Positions 30,024 to 40,378 of a stretch of 64,000 bases of DNA are shown here, piece after piece. Source of the DNA: Linderina pennispora (lineage: Eukaryota; Kickxellomycota; Kickxellomycetes; Kickxellales; Kickxellaceae). Position 1 is the stretch's first letter. Every line of letters begins with the position of its first letter. The notes beneath the pieces are model-generated. The model searched no databases and was not told the origin of the DNA. It saw only the letters and a program-made list of their open reading frames with translations. The position numbers and the translations under genes are program-made. The stretch covers positions 1-64,000 of the forward strand of contig NW_024468285.1 of assembly GCF_002104995.1 (NCBI RefSeq), given 5' to 3'.

Positions 30024-30841
30024 GGAAGCGTAAGAAAGGGATTTCAACTCTGTCTTGAATGGTTGTAAATAACTTCAATTTTTATTCACTTTTTTATTGC
30101 CTTTTCCATCCCCTCTAACCCTAACCAAAAAAATAAAGAAATCTCAACGCACCTCCCGCTTCTGGCTCCTGCCATTTTCAGTACCATTCAGAGCAGGCGA
30201 CTGTTGGCCACGCTTTTCTGTGAAAGTCCCTGCACTCTGGGCAAGCCCTAGGGTCCCTGTGCCCATTATACTAGCGGATCCTCGCTGTATTCATGGGAAG
30301 GATGGGCAAAAACAGCATGCATAGCCATTCTGTGCTCTTTGGATGATCCCTCGGAATACTTGTTTTTTCTTCTTCGTGTGTCATCACCAGCCTTGCGTTC
30401 GCTGCATTACCCCGACAAGCACACGCGAGCTTTCCTTCTCTCTTTGCGAGTTCTGCGTTAGCTGCCTTTACCACATAAACCCCTGCTTCTGACGTTCAAA
30501 GCTGAACGCTCCCGTGACTATTGTTTTCGTCCCGCCAAGAGACAACCATGCTACGAATCTCCCTCTCGCAATCCCGCGGCCGGATGCTACGTGCAGGCAA
30601 GTCATTATCATGAATGTTTTTATTATGCACAAAGCCTCAAACAGAAGCCGCATATTGTGCTTCTGCTTTAGCCAAAACGGGCAACCTGTGCCCTCCACGC
30701 CAACCAATATGTGTGATATGCAAGGTCATATGGCCATGGTGGCATTCTTTCGCCGATGAAAAATCACGAGAAGCCTCCCCACACAGAGCCCGGAGCCATG
30801 TCCTCCTCTCCCTAGCACAAAATGATTATGTATGCACATGC
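30024..30841. other. Intergenic, MADS gene to mitochondrial AspRS
   Basis: The first 150 bases hold the 3' end of the MADS transcript, with aataaa at 30132-30137 as a plausible polyadenylation signal. The rest has no supported gene. The frame open from 30614 belongs partly to the next gene, but its first 76 codons are not protein-like. Confidence 0.35.
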
Positions 30842-33800
30842 ATGTCGCCAAACATCAGCCCCTATTGTTCGGCGTCTCCCCAAGCTCAAAAAGGGAAAAG
30901 TGAAAGGGGACCACAGCACTCACATTCTGCCTGCGCACTTGATGCTCGCTGTGTTTCGCGTCTCGTGCGTCATACCCCTGTCCATCGTTTCCTCACTGTA
31001 GCCCCGCATGCCCGGTTCTCGTCCAGCCTGGCACATCCGAAACTCGCTACTCACCTGCGCACTCACACCTGCGGCGACCTCACCGCGTCGCACGTCGATC
31101 AGCAGGTGAAGCTCTGCGGCTGGGCGCAAAACATCCGTGTGCTCTCCGACACGCTTGTGTTTGTGCAGCTGCGTGACGCCTACGGCAGCATCCAGCTGCT
31201 CGCCGAGCAGAGCAAGGTGGGCGATTTCGAGAAGCAAAAGCGCGTGCTGGAACAGCTCAATCCCGACACGCTGATCGGCGTGCAGGGCACCATTGTGCGC
31301 CGCCCCGAAGCGACCGTCAAGCAGGACGGCGCCGGCGAGATTGAGCTGCTCGTCGACAACATCGAGGTGCTCAACCACACCGAAAGCCTCCCGTTCAGCC
31401 CGTACATCAAGGAAAAGCTGGTAAGCCTCCCCCGACCGCCACCCATTTTACCTTTACGGCTATAGCGAGGCGCAGCATATGACTAGCCACCACGGTCACT
31501 CCTTCGTCATGCTTACTGACGGCAGTCTGCCCACCCCCCCCCCGACACGCCCACACCTCCACACCACTGTAGCCCGGTGAAGACGTCAGGCTGGCGCACC
31601 GGTACTTGGATCTGCGTCGACCAGAGCTGCAACGCAATATCCGCACCCGCTCCAAGGCAACCATGGCGATTAGGAGCTTTATGGACGAAAACGGTAAGCT
31701 CCCACACTTGCATTTTTCCTTGCTGTACACGGTGGAATACCGCACTGGAAAAGAAACTTCGTCGCCACGGCACAGCGCAATGCAGCACGCATCAACGTGC
31801 AGACGCAGACGCAGACGCACACTCATCCACCACTCTCCAAAGCTTGTTGCGCTCGTGCGCTGCCTGGCCGCGCGTATTTTCTGACCCTGTCCTGTCGCCC
31901 CGGTTGCGTCTCTCGCTGTACGCCCCAACAGCAGCAACCAAAAAGACAACACTACATCATTTTACTGACAATCCCCTTAAACCCGGCTGGCTCAGCGCTG
32001 ACAGACGAACCACAGTCGTGCGTTCTGTAATTTTACATGCAGTTCGACTGAATTCCTAGCCCATGTCGCCAATGAGACTGCTGCCCCGGTAATTGATTTC
32101 TCCGTGGCTGCTGCGCGAAGACGGCTCCTGCTGCCCCGAATTTTCACATCCCCCCACCACAGCGCGCTGAATAAACACGCCTGTCTATTCGTAGGATTCG
32201 TGGATATCGAAACGCCCACCCTTTTCAAGTCCACGCCTGAGGGCGCCCGCGAGTTCCTTGTCCCAACAAGGATCGACCCTGGCTCTTGCTATGCGCTTCC
32301 GCAGAGCCCCCAACAGGTAAGCCCAATGGCCAGCAGCAGAGGGCATGCTGGCGCTTTTGGATATTCGGCGTTCGGACATTAGGTCCGCACTGCATGGCCC
32401 CCTTGCTCGCCACGGTTCTGTTTGGCTGGGCGTGGATTGGCTTCTTCTGAAGGCCCGCTAATGAGGCAGTTTTTAGCCGCCTTCTGTTGTTGTTTTACAC
32501 ACGTATTACTAAACGGACTGCTGTTCTGGACTACTGTTCCGGACTGCGCTATCCTGGTGAAGCTTGCTGTTTTTGCATTCTGGCGGTCCCTACTTGCCGC
32601 TTCATTTGCCCAACCGCCAAACGGTGCTGCCATTCACGTCTGTTATTGAAATTAACTCGCGGAGACGCGGGCCCGTGGAAATGTGTAGTTTAAGCAGATG
32701 CTAATGGCGGCGGGGTTCGACCGCTATTACCAAATCGCACGCTGTTTCCGAGACGAAGATTTGCGAGCTGATCGCCAGCCGGAATTTACACAGGTACGTG
32801 GATGCGAGCCGGCCCAGCAGCAGCGCTGGGAGCATAGGAGACAAACAAACAGGTCCTTGGCACACCCCTGGAACATCGCAGGCGAACCAGCCTGCTCCCT
32901 TGTTTTCAAAATATTATGACGGATCGGCCGTGCATTAACTTTAGCTCCTCTGTTGTCGAGAAACCGACGATATGATTATCCGTTTATCCATGGCGCTCGC
33001 TTGTGGAACACTGCGACGCCTGTATCTTTTTGCTGTTTTGCCTGTAGGTTGATGTCGAAATGTCCTTCATCGCAAAGGCTGACATCCAGGACCTGATGGA
33101 GCGCCTGATCCAGCGCGTCTGGAGCGAGGTCAGGGGCATTCACGTGAAAGCGCCCTTCAGGCACATTTCCTTCACCGAGGCAACAAACAAGGTAGGGCTG
33201 GGCTTCCAGAAAAACCGTGCTTGGGTGTACCAAACAGGGGACACCACAGCCGGGAAGCCGTCGATCTGCGTTACACGCATATATCACACCAACTTTATCC
33301 CTAAGAGCCCACATCCAGCAAACAATTACCCTGCTTCTGTGTAGTACGGCTCGGATAAACCAGATACGAGATTCGGCCTGGAGGTAAGCTGGCGTGGAAA
33401 TGGCGCCATACGCGCACTGATAAGGAGCGTGAGCCAAGGGGATCTGTCGTTGCGGAAGTTCCCGGCACCGTGCAGCCGCGGGTTTTCTGCACGCTTCAGC
33501 GCTGGCACGTCGACTAAACCTTCTCTTTCCCTCGTTTTGTCTACTGCATGACATGCTAGATTGCCCAGGTCCCAGAGCTGTCGAGCCCCGCCGATCATGC
33601 GATAGCCGAGATACTTGTGGTGCCAAATGGTGCCAATATCTTTTCTTCAAAGGAGCTAGCGCCCCTCGCCGACCTGATCCGCAACAGCCAGAGCAACTGC
33701 GAGTCGAGGGTAAGTGACGTCCGGATATTTCTCTTTTGGCTGCCATTCGCCGCCAAAAAAAAAAATAATGACCGAATCATGCATATAGTGCCCATCCTAC

Positions 33801-34779
33801 TAACATTGTATCTCTACAATTGTTGTAGTTTACTTCAATTCACAAGGTTAACAGGGGCACTGTCACTGGGCTCAATAAAGCCACTTTGCTCGCGCGCCAT
33901 CAGGCAGCGTCTCCGGCAGCTGACCTGTCTTCCATCCTCGCCTCACTGCATGTATCCGATGGCGACCTATTGTTTGTCAGTGAGAGGTCCTCCTATGTTA
34001 CCCCTGCAAACACCACCCTTGGTCGCGTGCGCTCACTGGCTGCCAAGATGCTGCAAGCCAAGGGCGAGCTGGACATTCCCAAGGATGCTTTCAACTTTTT
34101 GTGGGTTGAGGAGTTTCCGTTGTTCACCTGCGAGGAGGACGACGCGCACGGGAGGCTGTCTGCCACCCACCACCCATTTACCGCCCCTGTCCCTGAGGAT
34201 CTGCCGTTGTTGTACACTGACCCGACAAAGGTAAGTTCCTGGACATTGTCTCTGCCTGTTGATTCCTACAGCACTGTGCTTCTTAACAATTGTCCTGCAA
34301 TATGTCCCTTCGTAGGTCCATGGCCTGCACTATGACCTGGTGCTGAATGGCGTCGAGCTTGGTGGTGGGTCGATTCGTGTCCATGACCCAGCTGTGCAAA
34401 AGTACATTTTCAAGGAAATCCTCAAGGTAAGACCAGCTGCTGCCACAACGCGCCTTGTTCCTTTGAAATAGCCAACTACTTGGGGGATGCCAGCTAACAC
34501 CTGTGTTTGTTCGACCATGCTGTGTAGCTGCCCCAGGAGATCCAGGCCAGCTTCAACCACCTGGTCACTGCCCTGGGCCATGGATGCCCGCCGCACGGCG
34601 GTATTGCGCTTGGTTTGGACAGACTTATTGCGATCCTGACCGATTCTGCCAGTCTGCGCGACGTCATTGCTTTCCCAAAGTCTGCCAATGGAAGAGACCT
34701 GTTTATGAAGTCGCCTGCCCAGGCAACCCCAGCGCAGTTGGCCGAATACGGCATCAAGGTTATCCCAAAGACCGAGTAG
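30842..34779 (+). CDS. MSD1: Mitochondrial aspartyl-tRNA synthetase (ten exons)
   Basis: Exons: 30842-31420, 31573-31693, 32195-32316, 32689-32793, 33048-33191, 33345-33383, 33560-33709, 33829-34230, 34316-34426, 34528-34779. All introns are GT-AG and the joins keep frame, giving 674 residues. An Arg/Ser/His-rich leader ([12 protein letters not shown]) suggests mitochondrial import. The OB-fold anticodon-binding domain starts near [12 protein letters not shown]. Class II motif 1 lies around [18 protein letters not shown], motif 2 in [20 protein letters not shown] and motif 3 in [22 protein letters not shown] is typical of bacterial-type AspRS. The enzyme charges mitochondrial tRNA-Asp. The start is uncertain: the ATG at 30842 is the nearest in frame, and an ATG at 30942 is out of frame. 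This is the most intron-rich gene in the window. Confidence 0.9.
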
Positions 34780-35201
34780 TAGACCTTTTTCCAGCTCTTC
34801 GATTAGGTCTCTATAGACATGATACGTGCTACATGCCGCTTTGATAACTGGATCGTGCATCAGTTTTTGAGCGCAAACAGATCCCAGCTGGATTTATTTC
34901 TGGAATCACCATGATAACATGCTATCACATGGACATCCATAGCTCTGTAGGAGAGAGGGCGGTACTCCTGCTTTGTCGCTGCCACTAAAAATAGGCTGAG
35001 CTGGCCCTAGGCACAGATAGCAGACTGGGCAGTAGTGCTTGGCCGTCATGTGCCACTCTGTGCTGCCTGCGACTCCCCCCTTATCCGGAGCCATCAAGCA
35101 TACTTAATTTGCGGCCGTGTGAACATTTCTGCTCTGCATCTACAGAGCATTTCCGCTATCACTCACATAGACACACTACTTCAACATCTCAGACGACTCC
35201 C
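34780..35201. promoter_or_regulatory. Upstream region of the first GST
   Basis: This 422-base gap holds the AspRS 3' end and the promoter of GST copy 1. Unlike the other four GST genes, no TATAAA is seen 90-115 bases before the ATG; only tacttaattt at about 35100 is TATA-like. Confidence 0.4.
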
Positions 35202-35868
35202 ATGGCTGCTACTGACTCGAATACCTACATCCTCCGCTACTTTGACATCGTCGGAATCGCGGAAACTGCCCGCCTGATGCTCATCCTCAGCGGCGCCAGC
35301 TGGATCGAGGAGAACCCAGAGTGGCCAGCTGCCAAGGACCAGCAGCCGATGCGTCGTCTGCCCGTCCTAATCGAGAAGAACCCTGCCGGAGAAGTGGTCC
35401 TTGAGCTCACTGGAATCGCATGTCATTGAGCGCTATCTTGCTCGAAAGTTTGGATTCATCTCTGCCGAGCCTGCTGCTGCCGCCAGACATGAGCAGCTGC
35501 GCGATCAGATGGTCGATGTCCAGTTCTCTCCTGTATATGCGATCGAGAGCGAGGGGGCTGCCCGCGAGTACTTCCTTAATAACTACTCCTCGCTGTCCGA
35601 GTGCTTGATCAAGTTCCACACCAAGGCGCTGCAGGCAAATGGCAGCAACGGCCATTACTTTGGAGACAAGACATCTTATGTTGACCTGGCGCTATACGCA
35701 TTCGTCAGCTTCCTCCGCACTCTGGCTGAGGACAAGGGCATGCAGTTTGCCGAGGTCTTTGACCCAGAAAACGTGCCCGAGTTCGCCAAGGTTGTTGACA
35801 CGGTCAGGGCCGAGCCAGCGCTGCAGGATCACTTTGCGGGCAAGCGTAGGCGTGCGTCACGGCTTTAG
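35202..35868 (+). CDS. Glutathione S-transferase, array copy 1, with a one-base frame break
   Basis: This is the first of five tandem Tyr-type GSTs. The N-terminal thioredoxin-like domain starts MAATDSNTYILRYFDIVGIA, with the tyrosine of RYFD as the likely catalytic residue, and continues through WIEENPEWPAAK and LPVLIEKN. At the glutathione-contacting LTES motif the sequence reads actggaatcg, with one G more than needed at 35412-35413. The direct frame therefore stops 76 codons in, while removing one G restores ESHVIERYLARKFG and the whole helical C-terminal domain to the stop at 35868. The other four copies are intact, so this is either a fresh pseudogene or a sequence error. It would conjugate glutathione to electrophiles in the cytosol. 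Confidence 0.75.
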
Positions 35869-36359
35869 CTGCTTCTTTGACCTTGTTCCTGAATATGACT
35901 AAATCATCCTTAGCTAGTGCGGGTGGATTTTTTGCCAAAGATAAGGAATTTGTCAGCCATGCAAGGCAGCACCACAATTGCTGCATGATGGATCCCTCAT
36001 ACATGGAAAACATCCAAATAGAGCGTCTTCTCTTGCTGTCAATCACAGTGTCTGCTACTTTGGACTTTTACATATCGCTCTATGGAATTCCAACTGACTA
36101 ATGAGAACAGCTGACAAATATGTCATGGCTTTGTGGTAGCAGACATAGGCTTGAATACCCCTTTGTCTGGCTACAATGGCTGGGATATCCAGGTAGCAGA
36201 GTGCTGACGTTGCGGTCTTGGCTGATACGGGACCGCAGACGACGTAGGCAGTCTGGATTGGTATAAAAGCGCAGGATGGCTCCCCTCCATCTCACACCTC
36301 ATCAATAGCAACCTCCTCAAGAACATATCGGCAACCATAGCCTCTAGCTTATATCGACA
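35869..36359. promoter_or_regulatory. Spacer and GST2 promoter
   Basis: This 491-base spacer contains a TATAAA at 36262-36267, 98 bases before the GST2 ATG. No other gene is seen. Confidence 0.5.
36262..36267 (+). promoter_or_regulatory. TATA box of GST copy 2
   Basis: TATAAA in the context ggtataaaagcg lies 98 bases before the start codon. Confidence 0.65.
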
Positions 36360-37016
36360 ATGGCCAACACTTCCAGCTACATCCTGCGCTACTTCGATCT
36401 GCCCGGACTCGCCGAGACCAGCCGCACCTTGCTCAACTTTGTCGGTGCCCAGTGGGCCGAGGAGCATCCCGAGTGGCCCGCAACCAAGGGCGAACAGCCG
36501 TTTGGCCGCCTACCTGTCCTGGTCGAGAAGGACGCCAGTGGCAATGTCACATTTGAGCTCTCTGAGTCTGTGGTTGTTGAGCGCTACATCCTGCGTACAT
36601 TCGGTCTGCTTCCCACCGATGCCAAGGCTGCTGCGCGCCAGGAGCAGCTGCGCGACCAGTTCACTGATATTCTCCTCAGTATTGTGTACTACGACCGTGC
36701 TGAGGATGCTGACAAGGCGAAGCGGAAGGAGAATGCTGTCGCTCTCATAAAAACTGCTGTCAGCGCATACTCAAAGCTGCTACGCGAGAACGGTAGCAAC
36801 GGCCACTTCATCGGTAGCAATACTACCTATGTTGATATCGCATTCTACAACCTGGTCAGCTTCATCCGTGCCAACAGCAAGGAGAATGATGAAGGGTTCG
36901 CGTCCCTCCTTTCAGTCGAGAATGCCCCCGAGTTTGAGAAGGTTATCGCTGCTGTCGAGGCTGACTCGGCCCTGCAGTCCCATTTTGCTACTCGCCAGAA
37001 GATGGCTATAGCCTGA
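36360..37016 (+). CDS. Glutathione S-transferase, array copy 2
   Basis: This intact single exon encodes 218 residues. The thioredoxin-like domain is residues 1-80 (SSYILRYFDLPGLAETSRTL; Tyr11 is the likely catalytic residue). HPEWPATKGEQPFGRLPVL contains the cis-proline segment and FELSESVVVERYIL the glutathione-binding ES pair. The all-helical C-terminal domain includes RQEQLRDQF and NGSNGHFIGSNTTYVDIAFY. The Tyr-type N-terminus resembles alpha/mu/pi/sigma classes rather than Ser-type theta enzymes; the exact class is not assigned. Its own TATA box suggests it is transcribed separately from its neighbours. Confidence 0.93.
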   Translation: MANTSSYILRYFDLPGLAETSRTLLNFVGAQWAEEHPEWPATKGEQPFGRLPVLVEKDASGNVTFELSESVVVERYILRTFGLLPTDAKAAARQEQLRDQFTDILLSIVYYDRAEDADKAKRKENAVALIKTAVSAYSKLLRENGSNGHFIGSNTTYVDIAFYNLVSFIRANSKENDEGFASLLSVENAPEFEKVIAAVEADSALQSHFATRQKMAIA

Positions 37017-37661
37017 GAAACATGTTCCCAACTGTTTAGTTCATCTCAATAGTGACCAACACTCATTTGAATGTCATTAAATTCTGATTAATCATTATCA
37101 ACACACTTATCCAGCCAGCGGGCGGAGCTGGCCTGAGAGTGATGCTCCCCAATAGACTATACCCCGAAGCCGGCCCATACATCCTACAACCTATTCCTAT
37201 ACTAGCACCCTATCATTAGCTGCTTGTAGACAAGAGCACTGGCCTTGGCCCTATGAATTCCGCTCGTTGCCAAGCTGATTTTATGCCAGTATTACATTCG
37301 GATTATGCTGGCATCAGCATTCCACACTACAGTCAAATTTGCCACAAATCTGCTGTGCATAAGACAGTGGTGGGGTTGGTGCGGAAGAAGCGAGATCCAA
37401 ACGCATGACTAGTGTAGTGACATAAAAATGACTGCGTGCCAAGCGGAGTCCATAGTGCTTGGCCACAAAGCCATCATGCCTTGGCACAGCCTCATAGTGC
37501 GGAAAGCATAGCACCGCCAGGTGCCCCTTCATGCATGGTTCATGGGCTATAAAAGCCCGAAACACAGCGTTGGTCCAATACTATACAGCACATCAGCATC
37601 GGCTATTGCGTGCCTATACCTCGCCACATACCCTACAAGCATCACTACCAGAAACCTGAAA
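37017..37661. promoter_or_regulatory. Spacer and GST3 promoter
   Basis: This 645-base spacer, the longest in the array, contains a TATAAA at 37548-37553, 114 bases before the GST3 start. No other coding sequence is supported. Confidence 0.5.
37548..37553 (+). promoter_or_regulatory. TATA box of GST copy 3
   Basis: TATAAA in the context gggctataaaagccc, a short palindromic setting, 114 bases before the start codon. Confidence 0.65.
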
Positions 37662-38318
37662 ATGACTGGCTCGAACAGCTACGTACTGCGCTACTTCCCG
37701 GCTCATGGTGTTACAGAGACGATCCGCCTTCTGCTTGACTTTGTCGGCGCCGACTGGACTGAGGAGCATCCTGAGTGGCCGGCGAAGAAGGCAGAGCAGC
37801 CATTCGGGCACCTGCCAGTCCTCGTCGAGAAGAACTCTGACGGCGAAGTGGTTTTCATTCTTTCCGAATCGCTTGTCATCGAGCGCTACCTCTTGCGCAA
37901 GTACAATCTAATGCCGTCGGATCCCACGCTCGCTGCTCGCCAGGAGCAACTACGTGACCAGCTCTATGACACGTATGTTGCTATGGGCTATGCCATGCAT
38001 TCTGATGGAGACTTCAAGCAGATGTTGGTGCGCAGGCGTGACGAGATGCTCGAAAGCCTGACACGGGTTCATAGCAAGGCGCTGCAGGACAACGGTGGCA
38101 ATGGTCACTTCTTTGGCGACAAGACCACGTACCCCGACCTTGCTTTTTATGCATTTGTCATACACATCCGTGCTGAGTCGGCAAAGGACGGCTCCGCTGA
38201 GCTCACTGCTCACTTTAACCTGGAGGCAGTGCCCGAGTTCGGGAAGCTTGTTGCTGCTATCGAGGCAGACCCGGCTCTGCAGAGTTATTTTGCAACGGAG
38301 AAGATCGCACGCGCCTAG
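37662..38318 (+). CDS. Glutathione S-transferase, array copy 3
   Basis: This intact gene encodes 218 residues from the ATG at 37662 (MTGSNSYVLRYFPAHGVTET); 47 further in-frame upstream codons are untranslated leader, since the TATA box falls among them. It has the same two-domain layout as copy 2. The active-site segment reads RYFPAHG where the others have RYFD(V/I/L)xG, the most divergent N-terminal loop in the array, so substrate handling may differ. FILSESLVIERYLLRKY and GGNGHFFGDKTTYPDLAFY are the family landmarks in the glutathione site and C-terminal domain. Confidence 0.93.
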   Translation: MTGSNSYVLRYFPAHGVTETIRLLLDFVGADWTEEHPEWPAKKAEQPFGHLPVLVEKNSDGEVVFILSESLVIERYLLRKYNLMPSDPTLAARQEQLRDQLYDTYVAMGYAMHSDGDFKQMLVRRRDEMLESLTRVHSKALQDNGGNGHFFGDKTTYPDLAFYAFVIHIRAESAKDGSAELTAHFNLEAVPEFGKLVAAIEADPALQSYFATEKIARA

Positions 38319-38634
38319 TGTTTTCTGTTTATCGTATCAGCATAAAAGTTTTGGATTTGTCAGATTGTGAACTGTTCCGACAATCTGCTCCGACATTGCT
38401 CCTCAATGCGCGTCGATCCTCCACCTTGGCGCTAACAATATCAGCAACGCCCCGTCCGCACATCGGAATATTGTATTTAGAGCAAAGACCGCCAGTGTGT
38501 CGGTGTTTGCGTAATCGTCGAGGAGCACCAGCTATAAAAACAGAAAAACATACAGCCTGATGCGGCTGGACACCAGGCTCTCCTCTTTGACTGAACAAAC
38601 TACAGACCTCTCTACCAAGCATTTACAAGCCGCT
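38319..38634. promoter_or_regulatory. Spacer and GST4 promoter
   Basis: This 316-base spacer carries a TATAAA at 38533-38538, 102 bases before the GST4 start. Nothing else is seen. Confidence 0.5.
38533..38538 (+). promoter_or_regulatory. TATA box of GST copy 4
   Basis: TATAAA in the context agctataaaaacag, 102 bases before the start codon. Confidence 0.65.
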
Positions 38635-39306
38635 ATGTCTACTCAAGATTCGCTGTCCTACACCCTCCGCTACTTTGACGTACAAGGCCTTTGCGAGACC
38701 ACTCGGCTGATACTTGATCTGAAGGGGATCGAGTGGACCGAGGAGAATCCAGAGTGGCCAGCGGCAAAGGCTGACCAGCCAGTTGGCCGTATGCCTGTCC
38801 TACTCGAGAAGAACAGCGATGGCGAGGTTGTGTTTGAGCTCACTGAGTCGATGGTCATCGAGAGGTACCTTGCACACAAGTACGGACTCCTTCCAACTGA
38901 GCTCCAGGCATCGGCGCGCCAAGAGCAGTTGCGCGATCAGTTCAAAGATATCTGGACCACGTCTATCGTTTGCCATCTTGCTGATGATGAGGATCGCAAA
39001 GCCAAGCTGAAGGAGAAGTACGACGAATTGGCAACCTATATGGTGAAGTTCCACTCGAAGGCGCTGCAAGAGAACGGAAACAACGGCCACTATGTCGGCG
39101 ACTCGATCTCGTACATCGACATTGCTCTGTATGCATTCCTCAAGTTCATCAGGACCCAGTCGAAGGCCAAGAACGACGACTTCTCCAGCTACTACGAGCC
39201 GGACAAAGTGCCCGAGTTTGCCAAGGTTGTTGCTGCCGTTGAGGCTGAGCCTGCGCTCGAGCGGTACTTTGCCCAGGAGACCAAGAATGTGACTATTATG
39301 TGGTAG
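38635..39306 (+). CDS. Glutathione S-transferase, array copy 4
   Basis: This intact gene encodes 223 residues from the ATG at 38635 (MSTQDSLSYTLRYFDVQGLC). The catalytic-type tyrosine is in RYFD, the proline segment in ENPEWPAAKADQPVGRMPVL and the glutathione ES pair in FELTESMVIERYLAHKYG. The C-terminal domain ends with PALERYFAQETKNVTIMW, a different tail from the other copies. Together with copy 5 it shares the RYFDVQG active-site loop, suggesting these two are the closest pair. Confidence 0.93.
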   Translation: MSTQDSLSYTLRYFDVQGLCETTRLILDLKGIEWTEENPEWPAAKADQPVGRMPVLLEKNSDGEVVFELTESMVIERYLAHKYGLLPTELQASARQEQLRDQFKDIWTTSIVCHLADDEDRKAKLKEKYDELATYMVKFHSKALQENGNNGHYVGDSISYIDIALYAFLKFIRTQSKAKNDDFSSYYEPDKVPEFAKVVAAVEAEPALERYFAQETKNVTIMW

Positions 39307-39646
39307 TTTTCTAGGTGTAAGGTCAGTGCCATTAGTGTCTGCTCAGAATACAATTGTCTATCTGACTTTTGGACATTCTCACAGTATGCTTTATGTGCAG
39401 CATTCTTAGTGAGGTTGGCATGCTGGCCCCAGGGGACACGCAGTGGCAACCAGCCTGCTGACCAGCACTCTGTTGCTCTGCCAGATGCCCGCCATGCGTG
39501 GCCTTCGTGGGAAAGCGCGCCGACCACACCCTAATCTGGTATGCAAGCACCACATGTATAAAGCGGCACAATCTGGCTGTCGAATACCATGCCTTTGAAA
39601 TTTCCCGCTCCAAAGTGAATCGCTCTTCAGTCTCACTTTATCAACC
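39307..39646. promoter_or_regulatory. Spacer and GST5 promoter
   Basis: This 340-base spacer has a TATAAA at 39557-39562, 90 bases before the GST5 start. No other gene is seen. Confidence 0.5.
39557..39562 (+). promoter_or_regulatory. TATA box of GST copy 5
   Basis: TATAAA in the context catgtataaagcgg, 90 bases before the start codon. Confidence 0.65.
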
Positions 39647-40333
39647 ATGACGCTTACTACTGACAACAACGGCACATCCTACGTCTTGCGCTACTTTGAC
39701 GTGCAGGGCTACGGCGAGACCATCCGCATGCTGCTTACTTTCCTCAAGGTTGACTGGTGTGAAGAGCTCCCCGACTGGCCCGAGGAGAAGGAGAACCAGC
39801 CGTTTGGGCATTTGCCGGTCCTGGTCGAAAAAAATGCCAATGGCGAGGTCACCTTTGTGCTATCAGAGTCGCAGGCAATCGAGCGCTACCTTGCTCGCAA
39901 GTATTGCCTGATGCCCACTGACTTGCAGCAGGCCGCGCGCCAGGAGCAGCTGCGCGACCAGCTTATTGAAGTACAAAAGTACCATTTCGAATACTGCAAG
40001 GCAACGGGTGCTCGCAAGGAGATCTTGGTAGACAAGTATACGGAAGATGCTAGCAAGCTGGCTGCTGTTCATGCCCAGGCTCTGCGCGATAACGGCAACA
40101 ACGGTCACTATATTGGCGACAAGACGTCGTACATTGACATCGCCGCATATGCGTTCTTCAAGTTCTTCCGCTCTGAGGGCCCGCGTGCACTGGAAAAGAA
40201 GCTTAAGCTGTTTGAGCCCGAGAACGCCCCCGAGATTGCAAAGCTCAATGCCACTATCGAGGCTGACGAGGATCTTGCATCGTACTTTGCATCCCCTGCC
40301 AACAGCACTAGGCCAACAACACTGTTCAAGTAG
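39647..40333 (+). CDS. Glutathione S-transferase, array copy 5
   Basis: This intact gene encodes 228 residues (MTLTTDNNGTSYVLRYFDVQ). It has the two GST domains with RYFDVQGYGETIRMLL, LPDWPEEKENQPFGHLPVLV, FVLSESQAIERYLARKY and NGNNGHYIGDKTSYIDIAAY. The acidic LPDWPEEKEN loop is unlike the (N/H)PEWPAxK of the other copies. The C-terminus is longer and ends in Thr/Pro-rich residues. Its stop lies only 45 bases from that of the convergent metaxin-like gene, closing the array. Confidence 0.93.
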   Translation: MTLTTDNNGTSYVLRYFDVQGYGETIRMLLTFLKVDWCEELPDWPEEKENQPFGHLPVLVEKNANGEVTFVLSESQAIERYLARKYCLMPTDLQQAARQEQLRDQLIEVQKYHFEYCKATGARKEILVDKYTEDASKLAAVHAQALRDNGNNGHYIGDKTSYIDIAAYAFFKFFRSEGPRALEKKLKLFEPENAPEIAKLNATIEADEDLASYFASPANSTRPTTLFK

Positions 40334-40378
40334 ATCTGCATATGTTTTTTTGAAGCTAGGCAATAGTACCCTGTAATA

